Shown: positions 1 through 9,621, counted from the stretch's first letter. The stretch: 64,000 bases of DNA from Tenodera sinensis (GCA_030765045.1 CM060964.1:278126888-278190887); one strand, 5' to 3'. The notes: generated from the sequence alone by a model not told the origin. Program-made: numbers and translations.

Positions 1-79
1 CCTTTGTCATCTATCTCCTTTGCTTTTGTAATGGTTACTACCATTTGTTGTATAATGTTCCAATGGTTGTTGGCTCTCT

Positions 80-690
80 AGCACAATTTGCACAGTGTAT
101 ATGATTTAATTAGACTTCAAAAGCATTCTTCAATAAATAATACTATATTAAATTTGTAGGTTAAGCGGATTGTTATAGAATGACGTGTATACATCATTGG
201 AATTCATGACAAATCATGTAAAATACTCACTTCAGTACTGCACCTTACACATTTGCACAATGTATATTTGTTAATTACACTTTTAAATACGTTTTCTCAA
301 TAAGTGCGCATTTTCTCTGTACTATTAATGCTAAGCTGTGACAAAAATGCCCTGGAATCCGATCGCAGCATTAACTACTGGAAATTCTAAAACGCGATCA
401 CAGAGAAATATATATTACACTTTTAGGTTAAGATGATTGTTATAGAAGGCATGTGTATACATATTGGAGTTCATGACATCATTTAAAATGCTCACTTCAA
501 TACTGCATGTTATACATTTGCACAACGTATAATGTTGAAGTACACTTTTAATTACTTTTGCTTAATAAGTGCACACTTTTAATGTGATATTAATGCTAAG
601 CTGTGACAAATATGTCCTAGAATCCTACTGCAGAACAAAATACCAGAAAGTCTAAAACGTGATCGCAGCGCTGCTTGACGGGTCCTGTGA
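80..690. repeat. Tandem repeat, about 267-bp unit
   Basis: The segment starting near 158 (AGGTTAAGCGGATTGTTATAG) recurs near 425 with scattered substitutions. Landmarks recur in the same order in both units: a TTTGCACAA block, AATAAGTGC, and TAATGCTAAGCTGTGACAAA. The stretch 80-157 looks like the 3' part of an earlier unit. No coding potential is visible. The gypsy element is inserted about 110 bp to the right. Confidence 0.7.
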
Positions 691-1013
691 ACGTAAACCA
701 TCCAAATATCAACACATTAATTAATTGAAAAGAACATGTTCTATCGGGTCAAATTATGAATCTAAACTATTCTCGAATCACATTTTATCACACACACAAA
801 AGTTGATACCGAAATTTAGATTTCCGATCGAATGGGCTTTTGAAAAAGACACGTTTTAATTTAATTGCCGGATATGAGATTTGCGATAAATATTGAGTAA
901 TAACATAAATAGATAATATAGCAGGAAGTGTTGTAAGGTGAGCAAGATATGAGTAAATAATAGTCGTTAAATTTGTAGAATAAACGCATTATTGGTTTGA
1001 AATTAACGAGTCA

Positions 1014-1085
1014 TGACGTCATACCACATAGTTTAAATACACGTTCGAAAGTCAGTTCTACAAACCTTAAAAGTCGCGCGAGATA
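1014..1085 (+). promoter_or_regulatory. LTR core promoter: CRE-like site, initiator and DPE
   Basis: A palindromic TGACGTCA (CRE/ATF type) is at 1014-1021, an AT-rich TTTAAATA at 1032-1039, and a match to the arthropod initiator TCAKTY (TCAGTT) at 1052-1057. Counting the initiator A (1054) as +1, positions +28 to +32 read AGATA (1081-1085), which fits the downstream promoter element RGWYV at its canonical spacing. The same set is repeated 7277 bp downstream. A second TGACGTCA sits at 1232-1239, inside the transcribed R region. Function is inferred from motif match only. Confidence 0.6.
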
Positions 1086-1401
1086 TCTAATAAAATATAA
1101 AGTAAACATCGTTTAATCCTAAAAAAGTAATTATATATTTGAAATTCATAAAAGAACATGTTATAATAGAAAGGGACATTTCTAAATTGCGGGAAAAGGA
1201 AATAGCATTTTGGATACGAGGCTTTCTTGGATGACGTCATGACATTCAAATGAACGAACGGTCTTCTTAGCGTGGGTAAGAGAGGAAGAGTCAGTACTCA
1301 ACCAGAGACCAGTACGGGAGTTCGTGCTGCGCGGATGTGATTGCGATGCCTCTACAGATACAAATATTTTCGGCATAACTCCTGAAAATATTTAAAAAGA
1401 A

Positions 1402-1407
1402 AATAAA
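1402..1407 (+). promoter_or_regulatory. Polyadenylation signal AATAAA in the LTR
   Basis: AATAAA lies about 350 bp downstream of the predicted start in the 5' LTR. The functional copy for transcript ending would be the equivalent in the 3' LTR at 8679-8684. Confidence 0.55.
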
Positions 1408-1583
1408 CAATATAAAAAGTTGTTCTTGGGTTGTCCATTACACTTACGCAAACCCGAGATAAAGAGATCTTATGCAGAACTAGCCGGGGCGAGCTACATC
1501 GAAGGGCAACGTCACGTCACCAACGACTTCAGCTTCAAATGGCGAGGCAATAACTAGGACACAACGATTTTACAGCTTCAAAT

Positions 1584-1601
1584 TGGCGCCCAACGTGGGG
1601 C
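1584..1601 (+). promoter_or_regulatory. Primer binding site (tRNA-Lys type)
   Basis: The sequence begins TGGCGCCCAACGTGGGGC, three bases after the LTR end. It is complementary to the 3' end of a tRNA-Lys of the kind used by gypsy-like elements and several retroviruses. A 12-base copy of its core, with flanking AT, recurs at 7382-7393 just past pol. Confidence 0.85.
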
Positions 1602-1783
1602 CCCGAAAGAATGGACCAACCCCCCAAGACGACCAGATCAGCATCGAACCAGCAGACAAGAAGGTGCCCAGCGTGTCAACATCTGTGAAACGTGTAGTGA
1701 ACAAGTTTAAGTGCAGTTAAAGTGAAATAGTGAAAATATTGAAAATTTTGGTGAGTAGAAAAACACATGTAAATAGCTTAGAA

Positions 1784-3874
1784 ATGGAAGACAGTGACAC
1801 TGATTTTTTAGGTTTTGAAAGTCCGGAAATTGAGAAAAGTGTAAGTAGGATGGAAGAATTTAATCGGAATGTAATTGGTAGCAGAATATGCCAAGAAGTA
1901 GAAGATCAGAACGTTAGAGAAACACCTAGAGGTAGTTCAGAAATGTTTAGTAGTAATTTAGAAAGGCCAGCATTTATGTCAGAAATAGAGAATATGTTTC
2001 AAACGATAATGAAAAAGATGAGTACAGAGTTAAGTCAAAAGATAGATGAAAATAGTAAAGAATTAAGAACAGTGGAAAAGATGAGTACAGAGTTAAGTCG
2101 AAAGATAGATGAAAATAGTAAAGAATTAAGAACAGTGGAAAAGATGAATACAGAGTTAAGTAAAAAGATAGATGAAAATAGTAAAGAATTAAGAACAGAG
2201 TTAAGTCAAAAGATAGATGAAAATAGTAAAGAGTTAGGACAGAAAGTAGAGAAGGGACAACAGGAATTGGGAATGCAATTGGAAAATCAGAAGAGAGCTT
2301 TCGAAACCTTTAGGGAAGAAGTTAGGGAGGAAATTAATAAAGTTAGTAGTGAAGTAAAAGAAAATAGAGAACAGGTAGAACAGGTTAAGGGAGAATTAGA
2401 GACAATAAGGCAAGAAGTAAAGAATTCTGAAAAGAAATTAGGTCAACAAGTGAGTGAAAAATTAGATAAAGAAAGGGAAAAAGTAACATATAGATTAGAC
2501 AAACAAAGGGAAGAAATTAGAGAAGAGTTACAGGGGTGTAAAGTTAGAATAGAAAGATCTGATGTAGAAAGTGAAAGGCAGGCTAGAAATTTGGAGGATG
2601 TTACAGACCAAATAAAAGGGGTAGTAACAGAAATTACTCAGGTAAAAGAGGCCTTAGAAAATTTGAAATTAAATGAAAATGCATGTAATCACAACAATCT
2701 TAGTAATGAAGTTGCAAGAAACGAGGCAATACCAGGTGTATCAGCTGACATTTCGATGCAAAATAGAGGTAACAGTAATTCCCATTCTGATCTCGGAAAT
2801 AGCTCAGGGATAGGTGACAATTCAAATTTACATTGGCCTAACCATGTCTTAAATGAAATGACACCTCCAGTTTTTGAAAATGAAGATTCAGATGATCCTA
2901 AAACCTTTTTAGAAGGGTTACAAGAGTACTTCACGGTGAAACGTATACCAGAGGAGTACAAGATGGTGATAGTAAGAAAATGTCTAAAGGGTAATGCTGC
3001 CAATTGGCTAGGCCTTTCTATGGGTAACAATAATGACTACAGGACCTTTAGGAACATCTTTTTAACCAGATATTGGGGAGCTAGTAGGCAGGCTAATATT
3101 AGAGTTGAATTAAGCAATGGAAAATTTAATCCTAGATTGGAGGAATCAATGGTCAACTATTTTATGAGAATAGCGAGAAAATCGAAGATGTTGGATCCTC
3201 CCTTGGATGAAAAAGATCTAATAAATATAGTTACTCCACATTTTCCGGAAACGCTTCAACACTACCTAATCATAGCCCGACCCGATAGCATTGCAGCTAT
3301 GATCGAATTATTATCAGCCTTAGAAGTCAATAAGCCAAAACACGCATTTGGAAATAAATATGAAGGAAAAGAAACTGTAAATTCTTTCGGGCAAGGGGCA
3401 CAGTATTATCAGAATAGAAGTGAGATTAGGGAAAGATATAAAGGACCAATACCAAGGATGGAATCATTCCGGTGGGAAAATCAAGGTAGATATAACCAGG
3501 AAGGGCGTCACCAAAATAGAAATGGTAATCAAAGGGGAAGAAATATAAGGGTGAATTATATGAATACAAATAGATTTGATCGAGGTAGACGGGGACGTTA
3601 TTTTGGACATAGTAGAAATTCAAATGATGGGTATTGGACAAATGGAGATAATGAGTTTAGACCGAGGTCACCAAGACAGGAAGAAAGGTATTCAAATGGA
3701 CGACATTCCCCCGAAAATGCGGAAATGGTTGAGGCCATTAACACGGTCAAAAACATGGTAGGAAGTAACCCCGATTTAATGCAGGAGAACAGAAGTAACA
3801 ATTCGGGAAATAGTACAGGAGCCATACCTAAAAATCAGGGAAACGCCAGACCCGGTCAAACGCGCCTTCAGTGA
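1784..3874 (+). CDS. gag: Gag polyprotein with coiled-coil repeats
   Basis: I start at the first ATG in frame (1784, protein starting MEDSDTDFLGFE), giving 696 residues; the frame is open upstream from a GTG at 1730 but has no ATG there. About residues 70-290 are a long, charged coiled coil. It includes an internal tandem repeat of about 21 residues (TELSQKIDENSKELR-type, roughly nt 2017-2235, four rounds). Residues about 360-540 form the retrotransposon Gag/capsid region (FENEDSDDPKTFLEGL, later ANWLG and a YF-MRIARKSKML stretch). The C-terminus is rich in Arg, Gly and Asn and probably binds RNA, but I see no CCHC zinc knuckle. The gene is expected to be read into pol by -1 frameshifting at 3838. 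Confidence 0.92.
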   Translation: MEDSDTDFLGFESPEIEKSVSRMEEFNRNVIGSRICQEVEDQNVRETPRGSSEMFSSNLERPAFMSEIENMFQTIMKKMSTELSQKIDENSKELRTVEKMSTELSRKIDENSKELRTVEKMNTELSKKIDENSKELRTELSQKIDENSKELGQKVEKGQQELGMQLENQKRAFETFREEVREEINKVSSEVKENREQVEQVKGELETIRQEVKNSEKKLGQQVSEKLDKEREKVTYRLDKQREEIREELQGCKVRIERSDVESERQARNLEDVTDQIKGVVTEITQVKEALENLKLNENACNHNNLSNEVARNEAIPGVSADISMQNRGNSNSHSDLGNSSGIGDNSNLHWPNHVLNEMTPPVFENEDSDDPKTFLEGLQEYFTVKRIPEEYKMVIVRKCLKGNAANWLGLSMGNNNDYRTFRNIFLTRYWGASRQANIRVELSNGKFNPRLEESMVNYFMRIARKSKMLDPPLDEKDLINIVTPHFPETLQHYLIIARPDSIAAMIELLSALEVNKPKHAFGNKYEGKETVNSFGQGAQYYQNRSEIRERYKGPIPRMESFRWENQGRYNQEGRHQNRNGNQRGRNIRVNYMNTNRFDRGRRGRYFGHSRNSNDGYWTNGDNEFRPRSPRQEERYSNGRHSPENAEMVEAINTVKNMVGSNPDLMQENRSNNSGNSTGAIPKNQGNARPGQTRLQ

Positions 3875-3883
3875 GAACTGGGT
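3838..3883 (+). promoter_or_regulatory. Programmed -1 frameshift signal between gag and pol
   Basis: The pol frame is open from 3832 and the gag stop is at 3872-3874, so the frames overlap by 43 nt and pol is -1 relative to gag. Inside the overlap is GGGAAAC (3838-3844), in the exact phase G GGA AAC required for tandem -1 slippage. Five bases later a 7-bp stem can form between ACCCGGT (3850-3856) and ACTGGGT (3877-3883), with one G-U pair and a 20-nt loop. GGGAAAC is a known type of retroviral slippery heptamer. Use in this element is inferred. Confidence 0.8.
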
Positions 3884-6800
3884 ATCCTAGTAATGATTGT
3901 GATAAGTACTCGGAAATAAATAGTCCTGGAAGGCAAATGATGATACAAAAGAAAAGAGAATGGAAAAATAGAATCGACGAAAACGAAAAAGTAGGAGATC
4001 CACCTAAAATCAAAATTGGAGTAAATGGAAAACAATACAATGCAATTATAGATACGGGATCAAATAGCACAGTATGCTCACAAAATTTTTATGATAATTT
4101 ACAAAGTAGTGGTTTTAAAGTAATGTCTTTACCAGTTAATGGGATATATTGCTCGCTAGCTGTGGGAAAACGAAAAGAGAGAGTAAAATTTCAAGCAATG
4201 ATAAATATTGAAATAAATGGGAGAATACTTGGAATTTTATTTCTGATTGTAGGAAGACTTGTGACAGATATTATAATAGGTTGTGATTGTCTTTATGCCT
4301 GGGAAGCTGTGGTGAATTTTAAAAACATGATTCTAGAAATGAAAGTTGTAGATGAGACCATTATAGTGCCTTTTGTGGAAGATAGTAGTTCAGAAACTAT
4401 TGTAAGAGAAAAAGAGGAAGAAGAAATCCAAGGGGATACATTCTTTGTAGAATATGTTAAAGTAGGAGCTATGGAATTAACTGAAGTAAATGTCAAAGAG
4501 TACAGAGTCGATAATAAAGAAAATGTAGAATGGGATAAAAATGATTTCATAGACAATTTGAGGGTTTCTGATGCAACTAGGTACTATGATAGGGAGAGTA
4601 GTGAAGACTTAGAAGAATTGTTGAGAAAAAAAGTAACTCAGGCTGATCAACTAAATGAACAACAGAGGGATAAATTGTTTGAAATATTAATCCGAAATAA
4701 AGAAGTATTCTCTGAGAAACCTGGTAAATGTAATATTTATACTCATTCGTTTGAGATGATACCCATCAAACCTTTTACACATAAAGCGAGAGCTATCCCT
4801 AGTACAATAAGAGAAGAGGTAGATGCAGTTATAAAGTCAATGTTAGAAGATGAGGTTATTGAGATTTCGAATTCAGAGTTTGTGAATCCCCTATGTATTG
4901 TAAATAAGGCCAATGGAAAGATTAGGGTGACATTAGACGCGAGAAAACTAAATCAACATTGTAAACCTGATAGATTTAGACCAGAAAGTGTAGAGGTAAT
5001 ATTGAACAAATTGCAGAAGGGCAAAATTTTTTCTACTTTAGATCTTACAGCATCTTTTTGGCAGATCCCACTTAGAGAAGATTTAAGAAAATATACAGCG
5101 TTTTTACATTCAGGAATATTATATCAGTTTCGAGTTTGCGCCTTTGGTATGAATACCAGTGGTAGTGCACTATTAAGAGCTTTGTATGAAATTTTTGGAG
5201 AAACCATAAAGAAATTTGTAGCTCAGTATGTGGATGATTTTGTGATTTTTTCAGAAAATATAGAGGATCATTTAAATCATATCAATTATGTGCTTAGTCA
5301 GTTAAAGAAAGCAAACCTGACAATAAAGCCAAGTAAAACTGCATTCTTTGTGAAACAGACAGAATTTTTAGGTTATGTTATTTCAAATAAGGGAATCAGG
5401 CCTAATCCCGACAGAATTGAAAGCATAAATAAAATACCAGCTCCTAAAAATATAAAGCAATTGAGAAGATTTCTTGGTATTCTAAATTATCAGTCAAGAT
5501 TTATCCTGGAATATGCAACCGTAGTAGCCCCATTAAGACAACTTTTGAGAAAAGATGTAAAATGGCAATGGTCATCAGTAGAACAAGAATCTTTCGAAAA
5601 AGTAAAAACATTGTTTGCAGCGTCAATTTTATTGGAAAAACCTAGGGAAGATCTCCCCTACATAATTTATACAGATGCTTCAGGACTTGGTTATGGTAGT
5701 GTCATATTACAAAAAGATGAGGAAGGAAAAGATCACCTCATTGCTGTAGCTTCAAGGGGGCTTTCAAGGACTGAATCACAGGCTTGCACTACAGAGAAAG
5801 AGATAGCAGCTATTTACTTTGCACTTGTAAAATTTAAGCAATATGTATATAACAACCCAGTAATAGTTTACACAGATCATGTTAGTTTGGCATTTATGAA
5901 CTCTTGCAAACTCACAAGCACACGTATTTCTAGATATATACATGAGATCACATCCCATAACATAGAAATCAAACACATAGCAGGAAGTCAAAATATTTTT
6001 AGTGATTTGTTATCAAGGATGAAAACCAATTATACAATACCAGATACAATTAGTGACAACAAACATGATGTAACCATACTATATTTGAAAACCTTAGAAG
6101 GGACTCAATTAGCTAAAGAATTTCGAAATTTGGAACAATTACAGACAGAGGACGATGAACTTAAGAAATTGAGAGAAAAGGCACAACCAATCACAGAAAA
6201 TCTAAAAGATAATATAGGTATTTATGAGGGAAAAATCTATAAATTTCATGGAAGAATTGAACCTAAATGGAAAGTAATGGTACCAAAAGCTTTACAAGAG
6301 AAACTTATACTTGCTTATCACAAAACACTAGCTCATACAGGTAGTGAAAAGCTAATCATGGTAATTAGTGACCATTTTTATATAAAACATTTGGCAAAGA
6401 AAGTGAGAAAAATATGTTCAAGCTGTGATTTATGTCAAAGGGCCAAACCATTTAATATCAAATTTGATATAGAACCTCAGACAATCATAAGAGAAGGGAA
6501 AAATGTACTAGTTACTGCTGATGCACATGGGGAGCTACCAGTAGGACAATTTGGATGTAGATATATGTTTGTTCTTCATGATGTTTTTAGTAAATTTATT
6601 AAAATTTATCCTGTTAGGAATATCAGCAGCAAAACATGTGTAGGAAAGATAATAAAAGATTATGTGCCTAAATATGGCAAGATTCAGGCAATCTTAACAG
6701 ATAATGCTACAGTTCATCGGAGCAAAATCTTTAAAGAAACCCTAGAAAATCATGAGATAAAGTTATATCATTGTTCCTCATACTTTCCATCAGGGAATCC

Positions 6801-7344
6801 AACAGAACGTGTCCTCCGAGATATAGGAATTTATTTACGTGTACTTACATATCATAATCACAAGGATTGGGTGAAATATTGTCCATTGATAGAAAAGATT
6901 ATCAATCACACCATTAATGTAACTACTGGGTTTGCACCAATAAAATTAATGTTAGGAATTGAACCAGAACCAATATTGATCGGGGAACCAAAAACACTGA
7001 AAAATAATGACATTCAGTTAAGTGAAGAAGAAAGAGCGAAAATTGCTTTTGAACGAATCAAGAAAAAGGCAGAGAAGCGAAAATTAAAGAAAAAGAGTAG
7101 AAAACATAAATGGGAACCTAAGATAGGCGATTGGGTACTAGTTAAAGACCATAAGTTATCAAGTGCCTTGCGAGGTAGGAACAAAAGGATGGAATTGTTA
7201 TATAAAGGTCCTGCAGAAATTATATCAAAATTTGGTTATCATACCTATGAATTAAAAGATGTTAAAAATGAAAAATGTCTGGGAAGATGGCATAAACAAC
7301 TCCTTCGACCATACAAGAAACCGTGTGGTGCCTTGGAACCTTGA
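3844..7344 (+). CDS. pol: Pol polyprotein: protease, RT, RNase H, integrase
   Basis: The protein is made as a Gag-Pol fusion by -1 frameshifting; I start at the first pol codon after the slip because no early ATG suits. Counting residues from nt 3871, the aspartic protease site DTGSN is at 61-65, with a partner IIIGCDCL near 147. Reverse transcriptase has the catalytic YVDD at 453-456. RNase H opens with YTDASG at 600. Integrase has an HX4H at 817 and CX2C at 849, then catalytic Asp884, Asp944 and Glu979 (34 residues between the last two, one fewer than usual). A basic C-terminal domain follows (KHKWEPKIGDWVLV, GPAEIISKFG). All catalytic residues are present and the frame is unbroken, so the copy could be active. 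No env-like frame follows. Confidence 0.94.
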   Translation, partial: RQTRSNAPSVRTGYPSNDCDKYSEINSPGRQMMIQKKREWKNRIDENEKVGDPPKIKIGVNGKQYNAIIDTGSNSTVCSQNFYDNLQSSGFKVMSLPVNGIYCSLAVGKRKERVKFQAMINIEINGRILGILFLIVGRLVTDIIIGCDCLYAWEAVVNFKNMILEMKVVDETIIVPFVEDSSSETIVREKEEEEIQGDTFFVEYVKVGAMELTEVNVKEYRVDNKENVEWDKNDFIDNLRVSDATRYYDRESSEDLEELLRKKVTQADQLNEQQRDKLFEILIRNKEVFSEKPGKCNIYTHSFEMIPIKPFTHKARAIPSTIREEVDAVIKSMLEDEVIEISNSEFVNPLCIVNKANGKIRVTLDARKLNQHCKPDRFRPESVEVILNKLQKGKIFSTLDLTASFWQIPLREDLRKYTAFLHSGILYQFRVCAFGMNTSGSALLRALYEIFGETIKKFVAQYVDDFVIFSENIEDHLNHINYVLSQLKKANLTIKPSKTAFFVKQTEFLGYVISNKGIRPNPDRIESINKIPAPKNIKQLRRFLGILNYQSRFILEYATVVAPLRQLLRKDVKWQWSSVEQESFEKVKTLFAASILLEKPREDLPYIIYTDASGLGYGSVILQKDEEGKDHLIAVASRGLSRTESQACTTEKEIAAIYFALVKFKQYVYNNPVIVYTDHVSLAFMNSCKLTSTRISRYIHEITSHNIEIKHIAGSQNIFSDLLSRMKTNYTIPDTISDNKHDVTILYLKTLEGTQLAKEFRNLEQLQTEDDELKKLREKAQPITENLKDNIGIYEGKIYKFHGRIEPKWKVMVPKALQEKLILAYHKTLAHTGSEKLIMVISDHFYIKHLAKKVRKICSSCDLCQRAKPFNIKFDIEPQTIIREGKNVLVTADAHGELPVGQFGCRYMFVLHDVFSKFIKIYPVRNISSKTCVGKIIKDYVPKYGKIQAILTDNATVHRSKIFKETLENHEIKLYHCSSYFPSGNPTERVLRDIGIYLRVLTYHNHKDWVKYCPLIEKIINHTINVTTGFAPIKLMLGIEPEPILIGEPKTLKNNDIQLSEEERAKIAFERIKKKAEKRKLKKKSRKHKWEPKIGDWVLVKDHKLSSALRGRNKRMELLYKGPAEIISKFGYHTYELKDVKNEKCLGRWHKQLLRPYKKPCGALEP

Positions 7345-8080
7345 TTTAATGTAAAAGAAAAATTGGAAATGTCATTTGTCTATTGGCGCCCAATCAGCTT
7401 TGAGATAAAATGTAAATGTTAGCTTACTTGAAAATCATATATTGGTCAGGTACTTACATATTCATGAAAAATGCAGAATGTGAATTGCTATCTACTACAA
7501 AGAGCCTAAAAATATATTGTATAGAGCTCACAATAACAGCTTCAGAAAGATTGTTAAATTGTTCATCTCTGCATAGAGAGAAAACAGAATATTTACTTTG
7601 TAAACATTTGTTAAAATATTTAGATGTATAGATAGTTATCACAGCAAGACAAAGAAAGAATTTGTCTGAAGAGTGTAATGGATTTATATAAATATATGTG
7701 TTACAATAACAAAAGTGAAAAATCACAGTGCAAGTGATAGTGAGAGCGAAGTGAGCAAACATGAACTAAAAGAAGGAAGTATAAAGAAAGACTCTTGAAA
7801 TTTAACCTTTATATAAAAGCTTCACAGAAGAAACCATAACATATTGTAATTAGTATTTAAGGATTAATGTTAAGTCAAGTGTATAATTGTTTGTCATGTT
7901 AAAAAGATTAATGAGAAAATGTGTTAATAACCAATTTCAAAAACAGTGTAATTGAAAATTGTATATAATAGGAGTGTTGCCGATTATTCAAAATACAGGA
8001 GTAATTTTTAATTTTTCTTTCGGGCAAGACATTTACATTATTTTATTATGAAATAATAAAATAACATAAATGGGGGCATT
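7345..8080 (+). other. Gypsy 3' non-coding tract with PBS-like copy and polypurine tract
   Basis: About 736 bases separate the pol stop from the 3' LTR. No env-like frame is present: the short frames inside lack a signal peptide, a furin-type site and membrane segments in a plausible order. ATTGGCGCCCAA at 7382-7393 repeats the primer-site core seen at 1582-1593. The G-rich run AAATGGGGGC at 8068-8077, followed by ATT, is the polypurine tract that would prime plus-strand DNA just before the 3' LTR. Confidence 0.7.
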
Positions 8081-8857
8081 TGATACCGAAATTTAGATTT
8101 CCGATCGAATGGGCTTTTGAAAAAGACACGTTTTAATTTAATTGCCGGATATGAGATTTGCGATAAATATTGAGTAATAACATAAATAGATAATATAGCA
8201 GGAAGTGTTGTAAGGTGAGCAAGATATGAGTAAATAATAGTCGTTAAATTTGTAGAATAAACGCATTATTGGTTTGAAATTAACGAGTCATGACGTCATA
8301 CCACATAGTTTAAATACACGTTCGAAAGTCAGTTCTACAAACCTTAAAAGTCGCGCGAGATATCTAATAAAATATAAAGTAAACATCGTTTAATCCTAAA
8401 AAAGTAATTATATATTTGAAATTCATAAAAGAACATGTTATAATAGAAAGGGACATTTCTAAATTGCGGGAAAAGGAAATAGCATTTTGGATACGAGGCT
8501 TTCTTGGATGACGTCATGACATTCAAATGAACGAACGGTCTTCTTAGCGTGGGTAAGAGAGGAAGAGTCAGTACTCAACCAGAGACCAGTACGGGAGTTC
8601 GTGCTGCGCGGATGTGATTGCGATGCCTCTACAGATACAAATATTTTCGGCATAACTCCTGAAAATATTTAAAAAGAAAATAAACAATATAAAAAGTTGT
8701 TCTTGGGTTGTCCATTACACTTACGCAAACCCGAGATAAAGAGATCTTATGCAGAACTAGCCGGGGCGAGCTACATCGAAGGGCAACGTCACGTCACCAA
8801 CGACTTCAGCTTCAAATGGCGAGGCAATAACTAGGACACAACGATTTTACAGCTTCA
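8081..8857 (+). repeat. 3' LTR of the gypsy element
   Basis: This is the exact counterpart of 804-1580 at an offset of 7277 bp, followed by the target duplication AAGT (8858-8861). I found no differences on reading through both copies. The polyadenylation signal is at 8679-8684. Confidence 0.95.
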
Positions 8858-8861
8858 AAGT

Positions 8862-9314
8862 TCATAAAAATCAGTCCAGCCATTTAGGAACAGTTCAATC
8901 ACATACACACGGACAGAAGAAATATACAGGTGGAAGGTACTGCTTCGGCCACACGTTAACCAGGGATTCTACATGATGAGTGTAACAAATATGTCCAATA
9001 CAATTTTTGCCAATAAAGAACCGTATCGCCGAAAAAAATAATTTGTGTCAAACATTTGGAGCTATCTAGCTCCTTGACGAATGCATGTAAATGGTTGATT
9101 ATTTCACGAACTGTTGCGCAAACAGTGTGAACAAGGCTGTAATGCCGTTTAATCATAATTCAAATGAATTTAGCCACAATTTAATGCCAAAGTGTCATGC
9201 AAAGTTTAATTTCCATGCAAAATATGGCAACGTCGTGGGCCACACGAAAGGCAGTTGTCGCATGTCTGGTTGCTTGCGGGGTGAAGGGGGATATTGCGTG
9301 GCGTTTCGCGTGAA
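8862..9314. other. Non-coding flank, nothing recognised
   Basis: The sequence just after the insertion (CAGTCCAGCCATTTAGGAAC) resembles the degenerate tails found in many insect interspersed repeats. A 113-codon open frame at 9091-9432 on the plus strand has no recognisable motif and runs into the repeat that starts near 9315, so I do not call it a gene. Confidence 0.4.
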
Positions 9315-9592
9315 GGGGTGGAAGGAAAGTGAAGCAGTAAAGTACAATTGTCTGCAATACGAAAGAATTTGCCTTGTGATTATGAATCCCTTCACATCAT
9401 GGGAGTACTTAGACATGGTGCTACTAATTTAAGGGGAAACTCTCCTTAAGAATAAAACATTAATAAAGAGATAGAAAAATAGACAAAATACAATAAAAAA
9501 CAACATTGAGATCACATAAATAAAGAAAGATGTTCCCATTCCCGTCATCCCTTATCTAGCGAAATAAGCCACTCTTTATCTCCAACTCTTCT

Positions 9593-9621
9593 TTAAAAAA
9601 AAAAAAAAAAAAAAAAAAATG
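9593..9621 (+). repeat. Poly-A tract
   Basis: A run of about 28 adenines lies inside repeat A copy 1. The matching place in copy 2 lacks it, so it is a local expansion or the remnant of a short retroposon tail. Confidence 0.6.

Larger units (their letters stand above)
804..1580 (+). repeat. 5' LTR of the gypsy element
   Basis: The 777-bp LTR has TG...CA ends and is preceded by AAGT. I place U3 at 804-1053, R from about 1054 to about 1430 and U5 to 1580, from the initiator at 1052 and the AATAAA at 1402. The alternating short open frames on the minus strand inside it are not genes; they recur identically in the 3' LTR. Confidence 0.95.
804..8857 (+). mobile_element. Complete Ty3/gypsy LTR retrotransposon
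   Basis: Two 777-bp direct repeats, each starting TGATACC and ending CTTCA, lie exactly 7277 bp apart. They are flanked by the 4-bp target duplication AAGT (800-803 and 8858-8861). In between, in order, are a tRNA-Lys-type primer binding site, gag, and pol with protease, RT, RNase H and integrase, then a 0.7-kb non-coding tract with no env and a G-rich polypurine tract. The domain order with integrase after RNase H marks Ty3/gypsy. I saw no difference between the two LTRs, and both main reading frames are open, so the copy looks young and possibly still competent. A diverged solo LTR of the same family lies at 41959-42730. Confidence 0.96.

Noticed and set aside
1067..1376. Minus-strand open frames of 60-64 codons in the LTR
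   Set aside because: They are repeated identically in the 3' LTR, overlap promoter and R sequences, and have no motifs.
1730..1783. GTG at 1730 as the gag start
   Set aside because: In an insect an ATG is expected; the first in-frame ATG at 1784 leaves the Gag domains intact.
7416..7762. Candidate env gene after pol
   Set aside because: The short frames on the two strands lack a signal peptide, cleavage site and transmembrane anchor and sit in the non-coding 3' tract.
9091..9432. 113-codon plus-strand frame
   Set aside because: No motif, overlaps the start of repeat A and has no matching frame in the second copy.
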